Part shown: in pieces, positions 45,211 to 55,096 of the stretch | Layout: every line of letters starts with the position of its first letter | Numbering within the stretch: the first letter of the stretch is position 1 | Source: Gramella sp. KN1008 | GTDB taxonomy: Bacteria; Bacteroidota; Bacteroidia; Flavobacteriales; Flavobacteriaceae | Assembly: GCF_004332155.1 (NCBI RefSeq) | Contig: NZ_SJDV01000004.1 | Span: forward strand, 310,001-374,000 | Reading direction: 5' to 3' | Length of the DNA stretch: 64,000 nt | The notes under the pieces: generated by a model | Databases searched by the model: none | What the model saw: the letters and a program-made list of their open reading frames with translations, nothing else | Told to the model about the DNA's origin: nothing | Position numbers and translations under genes: made by a program

Positions 45211-46257
45211 ATGAAAGAAAAGCGAAAAATATCGATAAAAGATATTTCTAAAAAACTGGGGATCTCTACAACTACCATCTCATTTATCATTAACGGTAAA
45301 GCTGAAAACAGGATAAGTAAAGAAGTTATAAAAAAGGTTGAAGATTATATAGAAAAAGTTGGCTATAAGCCTAATTCTACTGCTCAGACCTTAAGAACCG
45401 GAAAATCAAAGACCATAGTTTTCATGGCCGAGGATATTTCTGACCCTTTTTTTTCTGCCATAGCAAAAGAGATGGAAGAAATTGCTTTTGAAAACAGTTA
45501 TAAAATCATCTATTGCAGTACAGAGAATAAAAAGGAGAGAGCCCTGGAGCTTCTTACTCTTTTTAAGGATCGGCAGGTAGATGCCTTTATTATTACTCCT
45601 CCTGAAGACTTCAAAAATGAAATGGAAGAACTAATTAAGGAGAATAAACAGGTGGTCATGGTCTTTGACAGATACTATGATGATTTTGAGCATAATTATG
45701 TTGTGTTAGACAATCTTGATAGTTCCATACGGGCTACAAGATACCTCCTTAATAACGGATTTCAGAATGTGGGATTTGTAGGGCTGAAATCTGATATTTC
45801 AACAACCCAGGAAAGACTCCACGGGTACCAGCAGGTAATGGCTGAAAATGCCAAGAAAGAGCGTTCGGTTCTTGTTTCCTTTGATGAGGTGAAAACACCC
45901 ACCGGAAAGAAGAAGATCTATGAATTCATCAGTAGAAATCCCCAAATAGATTCTTTATTGTTTGCTACCAATAGCCTGGCCATAACCGGACTTAAGTTGT
46001 TAAAGGAAATGGGGCTTAAAATTCCGGAGGATATTTCGGTTCTTACCTTTGACGACCGTGACCTTTTTGAACTTTATTCGCCACCTATTAGTGTGATATC
46101 CCAACCGGTTAGTCACCTGGCTAATGAGCTTATAGAAGGAACTTTAAATTTACTTGAAGAAGATTTGAAACCTAACTCAAGGTTTCAAAAAGTTTTAAAA
46201 GGAAAATTGGTAGAGAGAACTTCATCTCAGCGTATTTCTGAGAATAATGCAATTTAG
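45211..46257 (+). CDS. LacI-family transcriptional regulator of the SusCD locus
   Basis: A 348-residue repressor-type protein. The N-terminal HTH (ISIKDISKKLGISTTTISFIING, key residues TTTISFIING, 9-31) with hinge helix is followed by a periplasmic-binding-protein-like sensor domain (about 60-340; DRYYDDF, TNSLAITGL and TFDDRDLF motifs). It lies upstream of, and in the same direction as, the SusC/SusD genes. The palindrome between its stop and the next gene has the shape of LacI-family operators. The ligand is probably a mono- or disaccharide from the target glycan, plausibly mannose-derived given GH130 and ManA downstream. Confidence 0.94.
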   Translation: MKEKRKISIKDISKKLGISTTTISFIINGKAENRISKEVIKKVEDYIEKVGYKPNSTAQTLRTGKSKTIVFMAEDISDPFFSAIAKEMEEIAFENSYKIIYCSTENKKERALELLTLFKDRQVDAFIITPPEDFKNEMEELIKENKQVVMVFDRYYDDFEHNYVVLDNLDSSIRATRYLLNNGFQNVGFVGLKSDISTTQERLHGYQQVMAENAKKERSVLVSFDEVKTPTGKKKIYEFISRNPQIDSLLFATNSLAITGLKLLKEMGLKIPEDISVLTFDDRDLFELYSPPISVISQPVSHLANELIEGTLNLLEEDLKPNSRFQKVLKGKLVERTSSQRISENNAI

Positions 46258-46344
46258 GCCATAATTTTTGTCTATACGTAAACTGACAGGTAGATTATCT
46301 GCTCCAATATTTTGGTAAATCGGAACATGATATCTATATTAGCG

Positions 46345-46394
46345 CTTATGTAAAACGTTTTACTAAATCGATTTAGTAAAACGTTTTACATAAG
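46345..46394. promoter_or_regulatory. 50-bp perfect palindrome containing two LacI-type operators
   Basis: The two 25-bp arms (46345-46369, 46370-46394) are exactly complementary. Each arm contains a complete self-palindrome GTAAAACGTTTTAC (46350-46363 and 46376-46389), of the central-CG type used by LacI/CcpA-family proteins. Their centres are 26 bp apart. It lies 58 bp before the start of the first gene of the locus and 87 bp after the regulator gene. Confidence 0.9.
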
Positions 46395-46452
46395 AGTGTA
46401 AAGTTTAAACATTCTAATTTTTTAAATAAATACTTAACTCTAATCCAAAAGG

Positions 46453-48927
46453 ATGGCTATTTACCGCATACATATTTATTTATTTATAGGAGTCGTTTTC
46501 TGGTTAACTTCATCTACGGCTATTGCTCAGAAGCTGAATCTACAGGTTTCCGGGGACGAACAAAATGGCTATTCAGTGAATGTTCTTAATGGGGAGGAGC
46601 TATTGTTATCATCTGAAGGGGAATTTACTCTCAGCCTCTCAAATCTTGATTTAAGTGTCCAGCAGGAGCTCAGGGATTTTAGAGCTGCTTCCTTTAAAAA
46701 TACAGCAACCGGAATAAGTCTTTATAAAGATATTTATCTGGAGCAATATGATTCAAACCTATCGGTGGAAGTGAATTACGAGCAGTTGAGTTCTAATCTT
46801 ATTAAGAAAACAGTACGGCTTTTTCAGCCATCCATTCCTGCTCTTTACTACACTCTTAGGCTTAAGAATACGCCTGCAAATACACCGGAACGCTATATAA
46901 CCTTTGAGCATGAGGATTTTCCTGGTGGCCTGGTTCACGAGCTCTATCCTTCAGCCGGGTTTATTACTTCCCAGGGTAATGTGGTTGGGTTTTTAACAGA
47001 TCCGGGTTATAAGAATCACTTTACCAGAACTACCCGCAGGCGTTTTAGCGGTCGTGGGGGCGGAATGATTGGGATGAGGGTGCTTCCTGATGCCCGTCTG
47101 CTTTCCATTGCCTCGCCTGAGGAGCAAATATCCGGCGAGGATTATATACAATACACTTTCGGGAGTATGGATGTGCTGGACCGGGGTTCGGTTAAAGAGC
47201 TTGATCTGCCTGATACTTTTAATAAAGTTGGAAATATCGAGCTGGAAAGAAAAGACAGCATAATAGAATTGAAATTTAAAGACAATAATAAAGCGGGGAT
47301 TGAACTACTTACATCTATGAGGGACCAGAGGGTGTATACTGTTTCATTCCTCGCTAAAGCTAATTCCCCTCTTTCTCTGAAATTATTCAGAATGAAAAAT
47401 GGGAAAAGAACCAAAGAGCTGGAACACGGGATCAAGTATATTGATAATTTCCCGGTGAATACGGAAGAGTGGACCTTGTTTAAAGGGAGCGTTCTGGTTC
47501 CATATATCGAGAAGGATAGTATTAAGATGTTCATAGGAGCTAATAATCCTGAAAATGGCACTTTACAGTTAAAAAATTTAAAAATAGAGGAAAACCACCC
47601 ATTTGAAAGGTCTTATAATAAGCTGACTTTAGGTGAGCCGGTAGAAAAGGTCACCTATATTTTTTCGGAACCCTGGAAAGACCAGAAGCAGTTTAAAATT
47701 TCTACAAAAACCAGACTGGCCGAAGGAATGGGATTTCAGGGTACTGAAATTGAAAAGATGTTGTATGCTAATTTCCAGATGATGACCTGGATCACTTCAG
47801 TGGATGATTTTACGGCATTTAATGTACCAAATATGAATTATTCGCCAGATATGTATAACAGGGATTCATTCTGGTCAGTTATTTCAACTTATAACAGGGA
47901 ACTAAACGTTTCAATCTGGAATCAGTGGGCCAAAACCCAGACTTCGCGAGGAACTATAGGAACTATTATTACTCCGTATATGGGGTCGGTAGAAGCCAAA
48001 GATAATGAGGCAACCATAGAATGGCTTATATGGGGATTGCTAAACAAAAGACGTTTCGGTGTTGAATTACCTGAAGATAAGATAAAGCTTGCAGCAGACT
48101 ATATTCTGAACGAATTCGATGAAGACGGCGATGCAGTGTGCGCCTCCCATTTTTCTATGAGTCAGATAGATGTAATGGAATACCATCCTAAAACGAAACG
48201 CATGGCCGCCAACCAGGGGATGTTCACGGTGGCCCTGAAGACCATTAAAGCATTGGGAGTGGAGATCAGTGAAGATTACATAGCAAAAGCTGAAAAGGAG
48301 TATTCGAATTTTTACGATCCTGAGCGCAAGCATTTGCTTTTTGATACAGATTATCCTGATCTTATAAGCTTTACCGATCTTATTCCTGAATTCCTTTCTC
48401 TCTGGGTGTTTGACGAGCCCATGCTCACCGATGAAATGGTTAAAAATCATCTGGACCAGATCCCGGCACTGAATAAAACTAACAAAGCGCCTTATCCTGA
48501 AATTGGAACTACTTCTCCCATTTGTATAAGATTAACGGATGATGCTCCGGGCTATACCTATATGGATGAAAACTATCAGCCATTCGGTGAATTTGGAAAG
48601 AACAATTATGGTGACCATGCCCGGGATGGTTATTACTATAATGGGGGTAGCTGGCTGCGTGCCGAATATACCGCATATGTGACTGGTCTCAAACACGGCT
48701 GGGAAAAAGCCGAAAAACGTATGGAGAACCGTTTATGGGCAGAGATTAATCTGAATCCAAACTGGCCTTACAGCAAAGAATTTATCCCAACTAAATGGAA
48801 CAATTATGAAGAATGGTGGGATTCTACAAGAGGACTAAGCTGGAATGTGTTTGTATTAATGGCAAATGAATTTGCGGGCCTTCGTAGCCCTGCCATGGAT
48901 CCCGATTATGAGAAAAAGGAGTTTTAA
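46453..48927 (+). CDS. Secreted putative glycosidase, unrecognised family
   Basis: An 824-residue protein with a signal peptide (about 1-25). Three regions are visible: an N-terminal beta-rich domain (about 26-265), a jelly-roll segment similar to CBM4/9 modules (about 270-380, ending in GTLQLKNLKIEE), and a large helical C-terminal domain (about 400-815) whose pattern suggests an (alpha/alpha)6 toroid. Repeated aromatic/acidic stretches (DMYNRDSFW, ATIEWLIWGLLN, GGSWLRAEYTAY, NWPYSKEF) fit a sugar-binding cleft. I cannot assign a CAZy family or catalytic residues. It is first in the SusC/SusD operon behind the LacI-type palindrome, so it likely attacks the same glycan. Confidence 0.8.
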   Translation: MAIYRIHIYLFIGVVFWLTSSTAIAQKLNLQVSGDEQNGYSVNVLNGEELLLSSEGEFTLSLSNLDLSVQQELRDFRAASFKNTATGISLYKDIYLEQYDSNLSVEVNYEQLSSNLIKKTVRLFQPSIPALYYTLRLKNTPANTPERYITFEHEDFPGGLVHELYPSAGFITSQGNVVGFLTDPGYKNHFTRTTRRRFSGRGGGMIGMRVLPDARLLSIASPEEQISGEDYIQYTFGSMDVLDRGSVKELDLPDTFNKVGNIELERKDSIIELKFKDNNKAGIELLTSMRDQRVYTVSFLAKANSPLSLKLFRMKNGKRTKELEHGIKYIDNFPVNTEEWTLFKGSVLVPYIEKDSIKMFIGANNPENGTLQLKNLKIEENHPFERSYNKLTLGEPVEKVTYIFSEPWKDQKQFKISTKTRLAEGMGFQGTEIEKMLYANFQMMTWITSVDDFTAFNVPNMNYSPDMYNRDSFWSVISTYNRELNVSIWNQWAKTQTSRGTIGTIITPYMGSVEAKDNEATIEWLIWGLLNKRRFGVELPEDKIKLAADYILNEFDEDGDAVCASHFSMSQIDVMEYHPKTKRMAANQGMFTVALKTIKALGVEISEDYIAKAEKEYSNFYDPERKHLLFDTDYPDLISFTDLIPEFLSLWVFDEPMLTDEMVKNHLDQIPALNKTNKAPYPEIGTTSPICIRLTDDAPGYTYMDENYQPFGEFGKNNYGDHARDGYYYNGGSWLRAEYTAYVTGLKHGWEKAEKRMENRLWAEINLNPNWPYSKEFIPTKWNNYEEWWDSTRGLSWNVFVLMANEFAGLRSPAMDPDYEKKEF

Positions 48928-49048
48928 TTTTTAAGCTAAACCTAGTTAGGGTTTATAAAAGAGAAGCAAAAAACTAATAAGAATGTAATTAATAAATGTA
49001 TAGCATGAAAAAAGTCAACTCTATTACTAATCTTTTGAAAAGACTATT

Positions 49049-52000
49049 ATGATGAAAAAAAATACGATTTTCAGTCTGTTGATAATATGGGCTGTATTTA
49101 CGGCAGGTGTGGTTAATGCACAGACCGTCACCGGAACAATCACTGATGCAGGCGGTGCTCTCCCTGGCGTTTCGGTAGTGGAAAAAGGAACCTCCAACGG
49201 TACGGTTTCAGATTTTAGCGGAGAATACTCTATTGAGGTGTCGGGCAGTGATGCAGTCCTGGTATATTCTTATGTAGGCTACCAGACTTTTGAAGCCGAA
49301 GTTGCAGGAAAAGAGAGGATAGATGTCACTCTCCAGGAAGATGTGGCAATGCTGGACGAATTGGTAGTGGTAGGATATAAATCTCAGAAAGAGTCCACTA
49401 TTACCGGAGCTATTTCTTCGGTGGATATTGACCAACTGGAGTCCAGAAGAGTTTCTGAAGTAACACAGGCACTACAGGGACAGGTTGCTGGTGTTAATAT
49501 AACTCAAAGTACCGGTGCTCCGGGAGATGAAGTGGAAGTGCGAATAAGAGGTAATGGGACCATTGGGAATAATAATCCGCTTTACATTATTGACGGAATT
49601 CCAAGCCGTGAGATATCTTTCCTTAATCCGGCAGATATACAATCGATGACGGTTCTTAAAGATGCTGCTGCAGCTTCCATCTATGGTTCAAGGGCTGCTG
49701 GTGGAGTTATAGTTATTAAGACCAAAGAAGGACAACAAGGAGGGCAGTTTAAAGTGGATTATTTTGGAGGTATCCAGAAGGTGATCAATCTGCCAACTAT
49801 GCTAAATACGCAACAGTATATGCAAACAGTTGAACAGGCATGGGATAATGCCGGATATGAGGGTACGAATCCTTATACTGAAGATATTGGCCGTTCAGAT
49901 TTTGCAGATGTGGATTATCTTGATGAATTATTCGAATTAGGAAAAACTCATAGTCTTAATGTTGGGGTTTCAGGTGGAAATGAAAAGACCAGCTATATGC
50001 TTTCTGGAGGTTATTTTGGCCAGGATGGAACAGTGGTTTATGATAACGATAAATTCAGAAAACTGAATCTTCGTACCAATATAAGTTCGCAGGTACTGGA
50101 ACGTATAAAAGTAGGAGCCAATGTGCAGATGTCCTATAATACGCAGGACAGGATTTCTTCTAAAGGAGATGCCCCTGGAATTATAAGGCATGCATTTCTA
50201 CGTCCTCCTAATATCCCTGTTCGCAAAGACCCTTCAGATCCAACGTATTCTGAAGAAGATCCTTTTACCGATCTTCCTTTTTACCAGGGACCAAATAGTT
50301 ATGAGAGCGGGAAATATGAATACAGCCAGAACCCGATAGCTTTAGCCTATTTTACCGATGATGAAACCTCCACTTTTAAGACTTTCGGAAATGTCTTTGG
50401 TGAGTATGATATTTTAAAGGATAAATCACTAAAGTTCAAGACAAATTTTGGGGCCGACCTAAACTTTTTCCATTCAAAAGCTTTCAACAGGAATTTTGGG
50501 GATGATGATGGAAACAGTGCGGCTATAGACCAGGGCCTTGGTAGACAAAATCGTCCGAGTTCATTATCTGAAGCAAGAGGGCAGGACTTTACGATCACCT
50601 GGAATAACAGTCTTCATTTTGATAAGGAATTTGATGAGCATTCCATAAGTGCTCTTTTAGGTACTGAATTCATTATGAATGAATCTGCAAACCTAAGTGC
50701 TTCAAGGTTAAGATATGACTTTACAGATCCAAATTTCAGATATATTGATTTTGGAGGGACAGACCGTGATCTTTGGAATGGAGGTCTTGCCCAGGAATGG
50801 GCGTTGTTCTCATATTTTGGTTCAGCAACCTATGTGTATGGAGACAGATATATGTTAACTGCCAATTTAAGAGCAGATGCTTCATCACGTTTCGCCGAAG
50901 AGAATAAATGGGGATATTTCCCATCGGTCTCTGCAGGGTGGATGATCACCGAAGAAGAATTCATGGAGGATACTGACTGGCTTTCTGAATTAAAACTAAG
51001 AGGAAGCTGGGGGCAACTGGGTAATCAGGAAATCCCTAACTACGCATACCTTACATTGTATAGAAGGGATGCAGACCGGTATCTTATAAGCAGATATGGA
51101 AACCCAGATCTTAAATGGGAAACTACTACCCAGGCAAACATAGGTGTTGATTTTGGGCTCTATAAGAACAGGTTATATGGTAGCGCAGATTATTTCAAGA
51201 AGAATACTTCAGATATCCTGTTACCTATTTCTCTGCCTCAGTTTGTGGGTGATGTATCCCCAACTTATCTAAATGCCGGAGAAGTGGAGAACAGCGGGTT
51301 TGAATTTGCTCTTTCATACAGGAATTATGACAATCCTGTTGGAATCAGCGTTAGTGCGAATATGGCGACACTGAAAAATGAAGTAAAGTCGTTACACCCT
51401 AATCTTCCTTATTTGAATGGGAGAGTCACAAGAACTCAGCCGGGTGAACCTTTGAATGCTTACTATGGCTTTGTTCAGGAAGGAATTTACCAGAACCAGG
51501 CAGAAGTGAATGAACATCTGTCGGGAACTGCGAATCCACCGCAAAAACCAGGTGATATCAAGTTTAAGGATCTGGATGGAAATGGTATCATTAACGATAA
51601 TGACCGTGATTTCATAGGAAATCCTAATCCTAAGTTGACCTACGGAATGAACCTTAATCTGGATTACAAGGCTTTTGATTTTAGCATGTTATTGCAGGGA
51701 GTGGAAGATGTAGACAGGTATAATGACCTTAAGAAGATCATTGATTATGACACTCGTCCGTTCAATTATTCAGACAGGGTTCTGGGTGCCTGGGACGGAG
51801 AGGGGTCTACCAACACCATTCCAAGGGTGAGCTTTAGTGATAATGGAAGCAGCAAGGTGTCTGATATTTTTGTAGAAGATGCTTCTTACCTGCGACTAAA
51901 AAATGTGGAGTTAGGATATAGCATTGACGCCGATAAATTATCGGGTCTTGGAAATATCAGACTTTATGTTTCAGGCCAGAATCTGATAACATTTACAGAT

Positions 52001-52096
52001 TATTCGGGTCTTGATCCGGAATCAACAGATCTGATAGATATGGGAACATATCCGCAGTCTTTAACCGTATTGTTCGGTGTAAATGCAAGATTCTAA
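49049..52096 (+). CDS. SusC-like TonB-dependent outer-membrane transporter
   Basis: The 1015-residue receptor imports oligosaccharides across the outer membrane together with SusD. It has a signal peptide (about 1-24), a CarboxypepD_reg-like domain (about 26-105), a plug domain with NNNPLYIIDGIP and VLKDAAAASIYGSRAAGGVI-type motifs (key IDG and YGSRAAGG), and a barrel ending in Phe (NARF). Two adjacent ATGs (49049, 49052) are possible starts. It is followed by SusD after 31 bp. Confidence 0.97.
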   Translation: MMKKNTIFSLLIIWAVFTAGVVNAQTVTGTITDAGGALPGVSVVEKGTSNGTVSDFSGEYSIEVSGSDAVLVYSYVGYQTFEAEVAGKERIDVTLQEDVAMLDELVVVGYKSQKESTITGAISSVDIDQLESRRVSEVTQALQGQVAGVNITQSTGAPGDEVEVRIRGNGTIGNNNPLYIIDGIPSREISFLNPADIQSMTVLKDAAAASIYGSRAAGGVIVIKTKEGQQGGQFKVDYFGGIQKVINLPTMLNTQQYMQTVEQAWDNAGYEGTNPYTEDIGRSDFADVDYLDELFELGKTHSLNVGVSGGNEKTSYMLSGGYFGQDGTVVYDNDKFRKLNLRTNISSQVLERIKVGANVQMSYNTQDRISSKGDAPGIIRHAFLRPPNIPVRKDPSDPTYSEEDPFTDLPFYQGPNSYESGKYEYSQNPIALAYFTDDETSTFKTFGNVFGEYDILKDKSLKFKTNFGADLNFFHSKAFNRNFGDDDGNSAAIDQGLGRQNRPSSLSEARGQDFTITWNNSLHFDKEFDEHSISALLGTEFIMNESANLSASRLRYDFTDPNFRYIDFGGTDRDLWNGGLAQEWALFSYFGSATYVYGDRYMLTANLRADASSRFAEENKWGYFPSVSAGWMITEEEFMEDTDWLSELKLRGSWGQLGNQEIPNYAYLTLYRRDADRYLISRYGNPDLKWETTTQANIGVDFGLYKNRLYGSADYFKKNTSDILLPISLPQFVGDVSPTYLNAGEVENSGFEFALSYRNYDNPVGISVSANMATLKNEVKSLHPNLPYLNGRVTRTQPGEPLNAYYGFVQEGIYQNQAEVNEHLSGTANPPQKPGDIKFKDLDGNGIINDNDRDFIGNPNPKLTYGMNLNLDYKAFDFSMLLQGVEDVDRYNDLKKIIDYDTRPFNYSDRVLGAWDGEGSTNTIPRVSFSDNGSSKVSDIFVEDASYLRLKNVELGYSIDADKLSGLGNIRLYVSGQNLITFTDYSGLDPESTDLIDMGTYPQSLTVLFGVNARF

Positions 52097-52127
52097 ATCA
52101 CTTTAATTAACAAAAAAACTGAATATA

Positions 52128-53615
52128 ATGAGACATATTCCTAAAATATTAATAATAGCTTCAGCCGTATTTCTTACCGGCTGTGACTCCTACCTGGACA
52201 AAGAGCCAATAGGCCTTATTACGCAGGAGCAAATAAATGCGGAACCGACTGCGTCTTCGGTTACTTCCAGTGTGAACTCAACCTATCAAACCCTTTCCAG
52301 TACCCTGAATATTATAGGGGAGTGGAATTGGGATGACGCCACTGTATTGAGGAACGACTTCATACTTCAGGACATTGCTTCCGGAGATATGGAAAAGAAA
52401 TGGAATCCTGATGGTGACCAGGCCTGGATGGATCAGATCGCTGCTTTTAACTTCACATCAATGAATGGAGCTTTCAATGGACAGTGGAGCTATGATTATG
52501 AAGGTATAGCAAGAGCTAATCAGGCCATAAACATCCTGAATCAGGATGAGGTGATCTCGAATATCGATATGGATGCGGCTACGAGGGACCGACTTCTGGG
52601 TGAGGCTTATTTCCTCAGAGCCTTCTATTACTTTGATCTGGTAAATAATTTTGGAGATGTACCTTTGCTTACAGAACCATTAGAGAATTTTTCTGAAGCA
52701 TACGAGGTTACTACAAGAACGCCTAAGGACGAAGTTATAGCATTTATAAATTCTGATCTTGAACGAGCCGTTTCTCTGCTTCCACAACAAAAGTATTCAA
52801 GTGCTTCAGAACCCTGGAGAGTTTCTATTGGTGCTGCTAAAGCTATGCAGGCAAAAGTAGCCTTATATCAGGAAAATTGGAATAGTGTTATTTCTCATAT
52901 TGAAGAGCTTCAGTCCTGGGGATTCTATTCATTAAATGATAATTATTTTGATTCTTTTGATGTGACAAAAGAATTTAACGAAGATGAAGTGATCTTTGCC
53001 TATGATCATAAGCAAGGTGTGAACCCTAGTAAGGGTAACGGTCTTGCTGCTTTAATGGGATGGGGGTTTGTTGCTCCTTCTGAAGACTTTATAGCCGCAT
53101 TTGAAGAGAACGATCCTCGTTTAGGTTATACCGTAGATGTGGAAGCGCAGGAAGTACATAAATTACTGGGTTCTACTGACGGTAGTTTTAAAGGGAATGC
53201 CGATTCTCCTGGGAATAAAATTTATATCAGATATGCTGATGTGCTATTGTGGAAAGCTGAAGCACATATCCAGCTTGGAGAGGTAGAAGAGGGCCTTGCC
53301 ATAGTAGATCAAATTAGAGAAAGAGCAAGAAATACCCAGGCTGTAGATGGACGTGCAACTCCGGGTGATGCACTGCCTTCTTATTCAGGACAGGGGCTTA
53401 CTCAGGCTGAAGCCATGGAGGTTCTTATGCATGAAAGAAGAGTAGAGCTAGGTTTTGAATCTCAACGCTTTATGGACCTTAAGAGATGGCAGATCGCCGA
53501 TGAGGTGCTTACAGACTTAGGAAAGAACTTCCAGGATTTTAATTACCTGTACCCAATTCCACAGGGAGAGATCGATAAATCGGGTGGGCAGATTTCCCAG
53601 AATCCCGGCTACTAG
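52128..53615 (+). CDS. SusD/RagB-like glycan-binding lipoprotein
   Basis: The 495-residue lipoprotein (signal ending in LTGC, Cys 19) is a helical TPR-type SusD protein that caps the SusC barrel and captures glycan. Family motifs are present: RANQAINIL, GEAYFLRAFYYFDLV, DVLLWKAEAHIQ, ERRVELGFESQRFMDLKRW (partially cited) and YLYPIPQGEID at the end. It is paired with the preceding SusC. Confidence 0.97.
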   Translation: MRHIPKILIIASAVFLTGCDSYLDKEPIGLITQEQINAEPTASSVTSSVNSTYQTLSSTLNIIGEWNWDDATVLRNDFILQDIASGDMEKKWNPDGDQAWMDQIAAFNFTSMNGAFNGQWSYDYEGIARANQAINILNQDEVISNIDMDAATRDRLLGEAYFLRAFYYFDLVNNFGDVPLLTEPLENFSEAYEVTTRTPKDEVIAFINSDLERAVSLLPQQKYSSASEPWRVSIGAAKAMQAKVALYQENWNSVISHIEELQSWGFYSLNDNYFDSFDVTKEFNEDEVIFAYDHKQGVNPSKGNGLAALMGWGFVAPSEDFIAAFEENDPRLGYTVDVEAQEVHKLLGSTDGSFKGNADSPGNKIYIRYADVLLWKAEAHIQLGEVEEGLAIVDQIRERARNTQAVDGRATPGDALPSYSGQGLTQAEAMEVLMHERRVELGFESQRFMDLKRWQIADEVLTDLGKNFQDFNYLYPIPQGEIDKSGGQISQNPGY

Positions 53616-53630
53616 AAAAATCAATAAAAC

Positions 53631-53652
53631 CCGGCTACCCAGAGGTAGCCGG
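53631..53652 (+). terminator. Intercistronic hairpin between susD and the GH130 gene
   Basis: Perfect 9-bp arms (CCGGCTACC and GGTAGCCGG) with a 4-nt loop. The following bases are A-rich, not T-rich, so it is probably an mRNA-stabilising or attenuating stem rather than an intrinsic terminator. Confidence 0.6.
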
Positions 53653-53669
53653 AAAATAAAAACAACAAT

Positions 53670-54800
53670 ATGAAAAAAATAAGTTTTTTAGGTGCAACCT
53701 TACTATACGTGCTCTTTATGGGCGGAATGCAGGGAATAGCACAGGAAACTAAAGAAAAGGAATGGATGTTAGGGCCCTTTCAGAGGTTCACCCAGGGAAA
53801 ACCAATAATTTCCAAGGATACCTTATCTACTTTTAATGATCCTATGAGTGGGAAGGAAGTTAGATGGGAGTCCATGGCGACTTTTAATCCCGCGGCCATT
53901 GTTAAGGATGGTAAGATAAATGTTTTCTACCGGGCTGAAGAAAGAGTCGGTGAAGATGGGATAGGAACCCATACATCCAGGCTGGGACTGGCAATTTCAG
54001 AAGATGGTGTGAAATATACAAGAAAGGAAAAGCCTGTTTTTTATCCGGATAATGATGATCAGAAAAAATATGAGTGGACTGGAGGAACAGAAGACCCCAG
54101 AATTATTGAAACCGAAGACGGGACCTATGTTCTCACATATACCCAATGGAACAGGGATACACCCCGTTTAGCCGTTGCAACTTCAAAGGATCTGAAAAAT
54201 TGGGAAAAGCATGGTCCTGCTTTTGAAGAGTATAAAGATGGAAAATACAATGATATGCACACTAAATCTGGTGCTATTGTAAGTAAACTTAATGAGGATG
54301 GTAAGCTGGTAGCCGCCAAAATAGACGGGAAATACTGGATGTACTATGGGGTCCCCCATATCTGGCTGGCTTCTTCAACAGATCTTGTGAACTGGGAGCC
54401 CGTAGAAGATTATGAAGGAAATTTAACCCCAGTTCTTAATCCCCGTCCTGGATATTTTGATTCCTGGTTGGTAGAAGCAGGACCACCACCAATTCTTACA
54501 GAAGATGGGATCGTGGTACTTTATAATGCCGGAAACTCCAAGAATATTGGAGTTAAAGAACTCGGGAATCGTATATATACCGGTGGCCAGGCCTTATTTG
54601 ATGCTAATGAACCCTGGAAGCTTCTGGACCGCGCAGATAAGCCCTTCATCAAGCCGGAACTGCCCTTTGAGAAATCAGGTCAGTATAAAGACGGAACCAC
54701 TTTTATAGAAGGTTTGGTTTACTTTAACGATGCCTGGTATCTGTACTATGGTACTGCCGATAGTATGGTGGGTGTAGTTAAATCCAAACCCTGCAAATAA
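53670..54800 (+). CDS. Secreted GH130 family glycosidase/phosphorylase
   Basis: The 376-residue protein has a signal peptide (cleavage about residue 24) and a five-bladed propeller typical of GH130. Conserved motifs are FNPAA (72-76), YRAE (87-90) and GGTEDPRI (138-145), with the Asp of EDPR expected as catalytic acid. GH130 members act on beta-mannosides, most as phosphorylases and a subset as hydrolases. A periplasmic or surface enzyme is more likely a hydrolase because phosphate and sugar-phosphate recovery would be inefficient outside the cell; this is an inference. It supports a mannose-containing substrate. Confidence 0.92.
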   Translation: MKKISFLGATLLYVLFMGGMQGIAQETKEKEWMLGPFQRFTQGKPIISKDTLSTFNDPMSGKEVRWESMATFNPAAIVKDGKINVFYRAEERVGEDGIGTHTSRLGLAISEDGVKYTRKEKPVFYPDNDDQKKYEWTGGTEDPRIIETEDGTYVLTYTQWNRDTPRLAVATSKDLKNWEKHGPAFEEYKDGKYNDMHTKSGAIVSKLNEDGKLVAAKIDGKYWMYYGVPHIWLASSTDLVNWEPVEDYEGNLTPVLNPRPGYFDSWLVEAGPPPILTEDGIVVLYNAGNSKNIGVKELGNRIYTGGQALFDANEPWKLLDRADKPFIKPELPFEKSGQYKDGTTFIEGLVYFNDAWYLYYGTADSMVGVVKSKPCK

Positions 54801-54816
54801 GGTTAAAAAAGTCTTG

Positions 54817-54901
54817 AAAAAGCCTGTTTAAATTACAGAATTATTTAGTGATGATTGTCAAATTTGAAATTAGCCTCTTCTGTTTTAAACAGGCTTTTTT
54901 A
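54817..54901 (+). terminator. Terminator of the SusCD-GH130 operon
   Basis: 15-bp arms (54817-54831, 54884-54898) with a long loop are followed by a T run. The stem is perfect, so termination is likely despite the 52-nt loop. Confidence 0.75.
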
Positions 54902-55096
54902 ACTGGTAAGACTTAAGGGTAGAATGAACTCCGAATATGCCTTTTCTTATTATTCTGCTGGTGTATTTTGGGTTCATACGTTATACTTACTCTTTAAAGC
55001 TTTATTTTCAAAAACAAATTATTTCTGATCTTTATTACTAATTAAATTAGTGTTGGGGAAGAAGACTGCTTCGCTAATTAAAAAAGCCTATAAATT

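Noticed and set aside
49006..49017. TGAA-N4-GTCA upstream of susC
   Set aside because: The left half-site breaks the dyad and there is no suitably placed -7 box.
54849..54860. A TGAT-N4-GTCA dyad similar to the regulon sites
   Set aside because: It lies in the loop of a terminator and no -7 box occurs at 29.5 bp in either direction.
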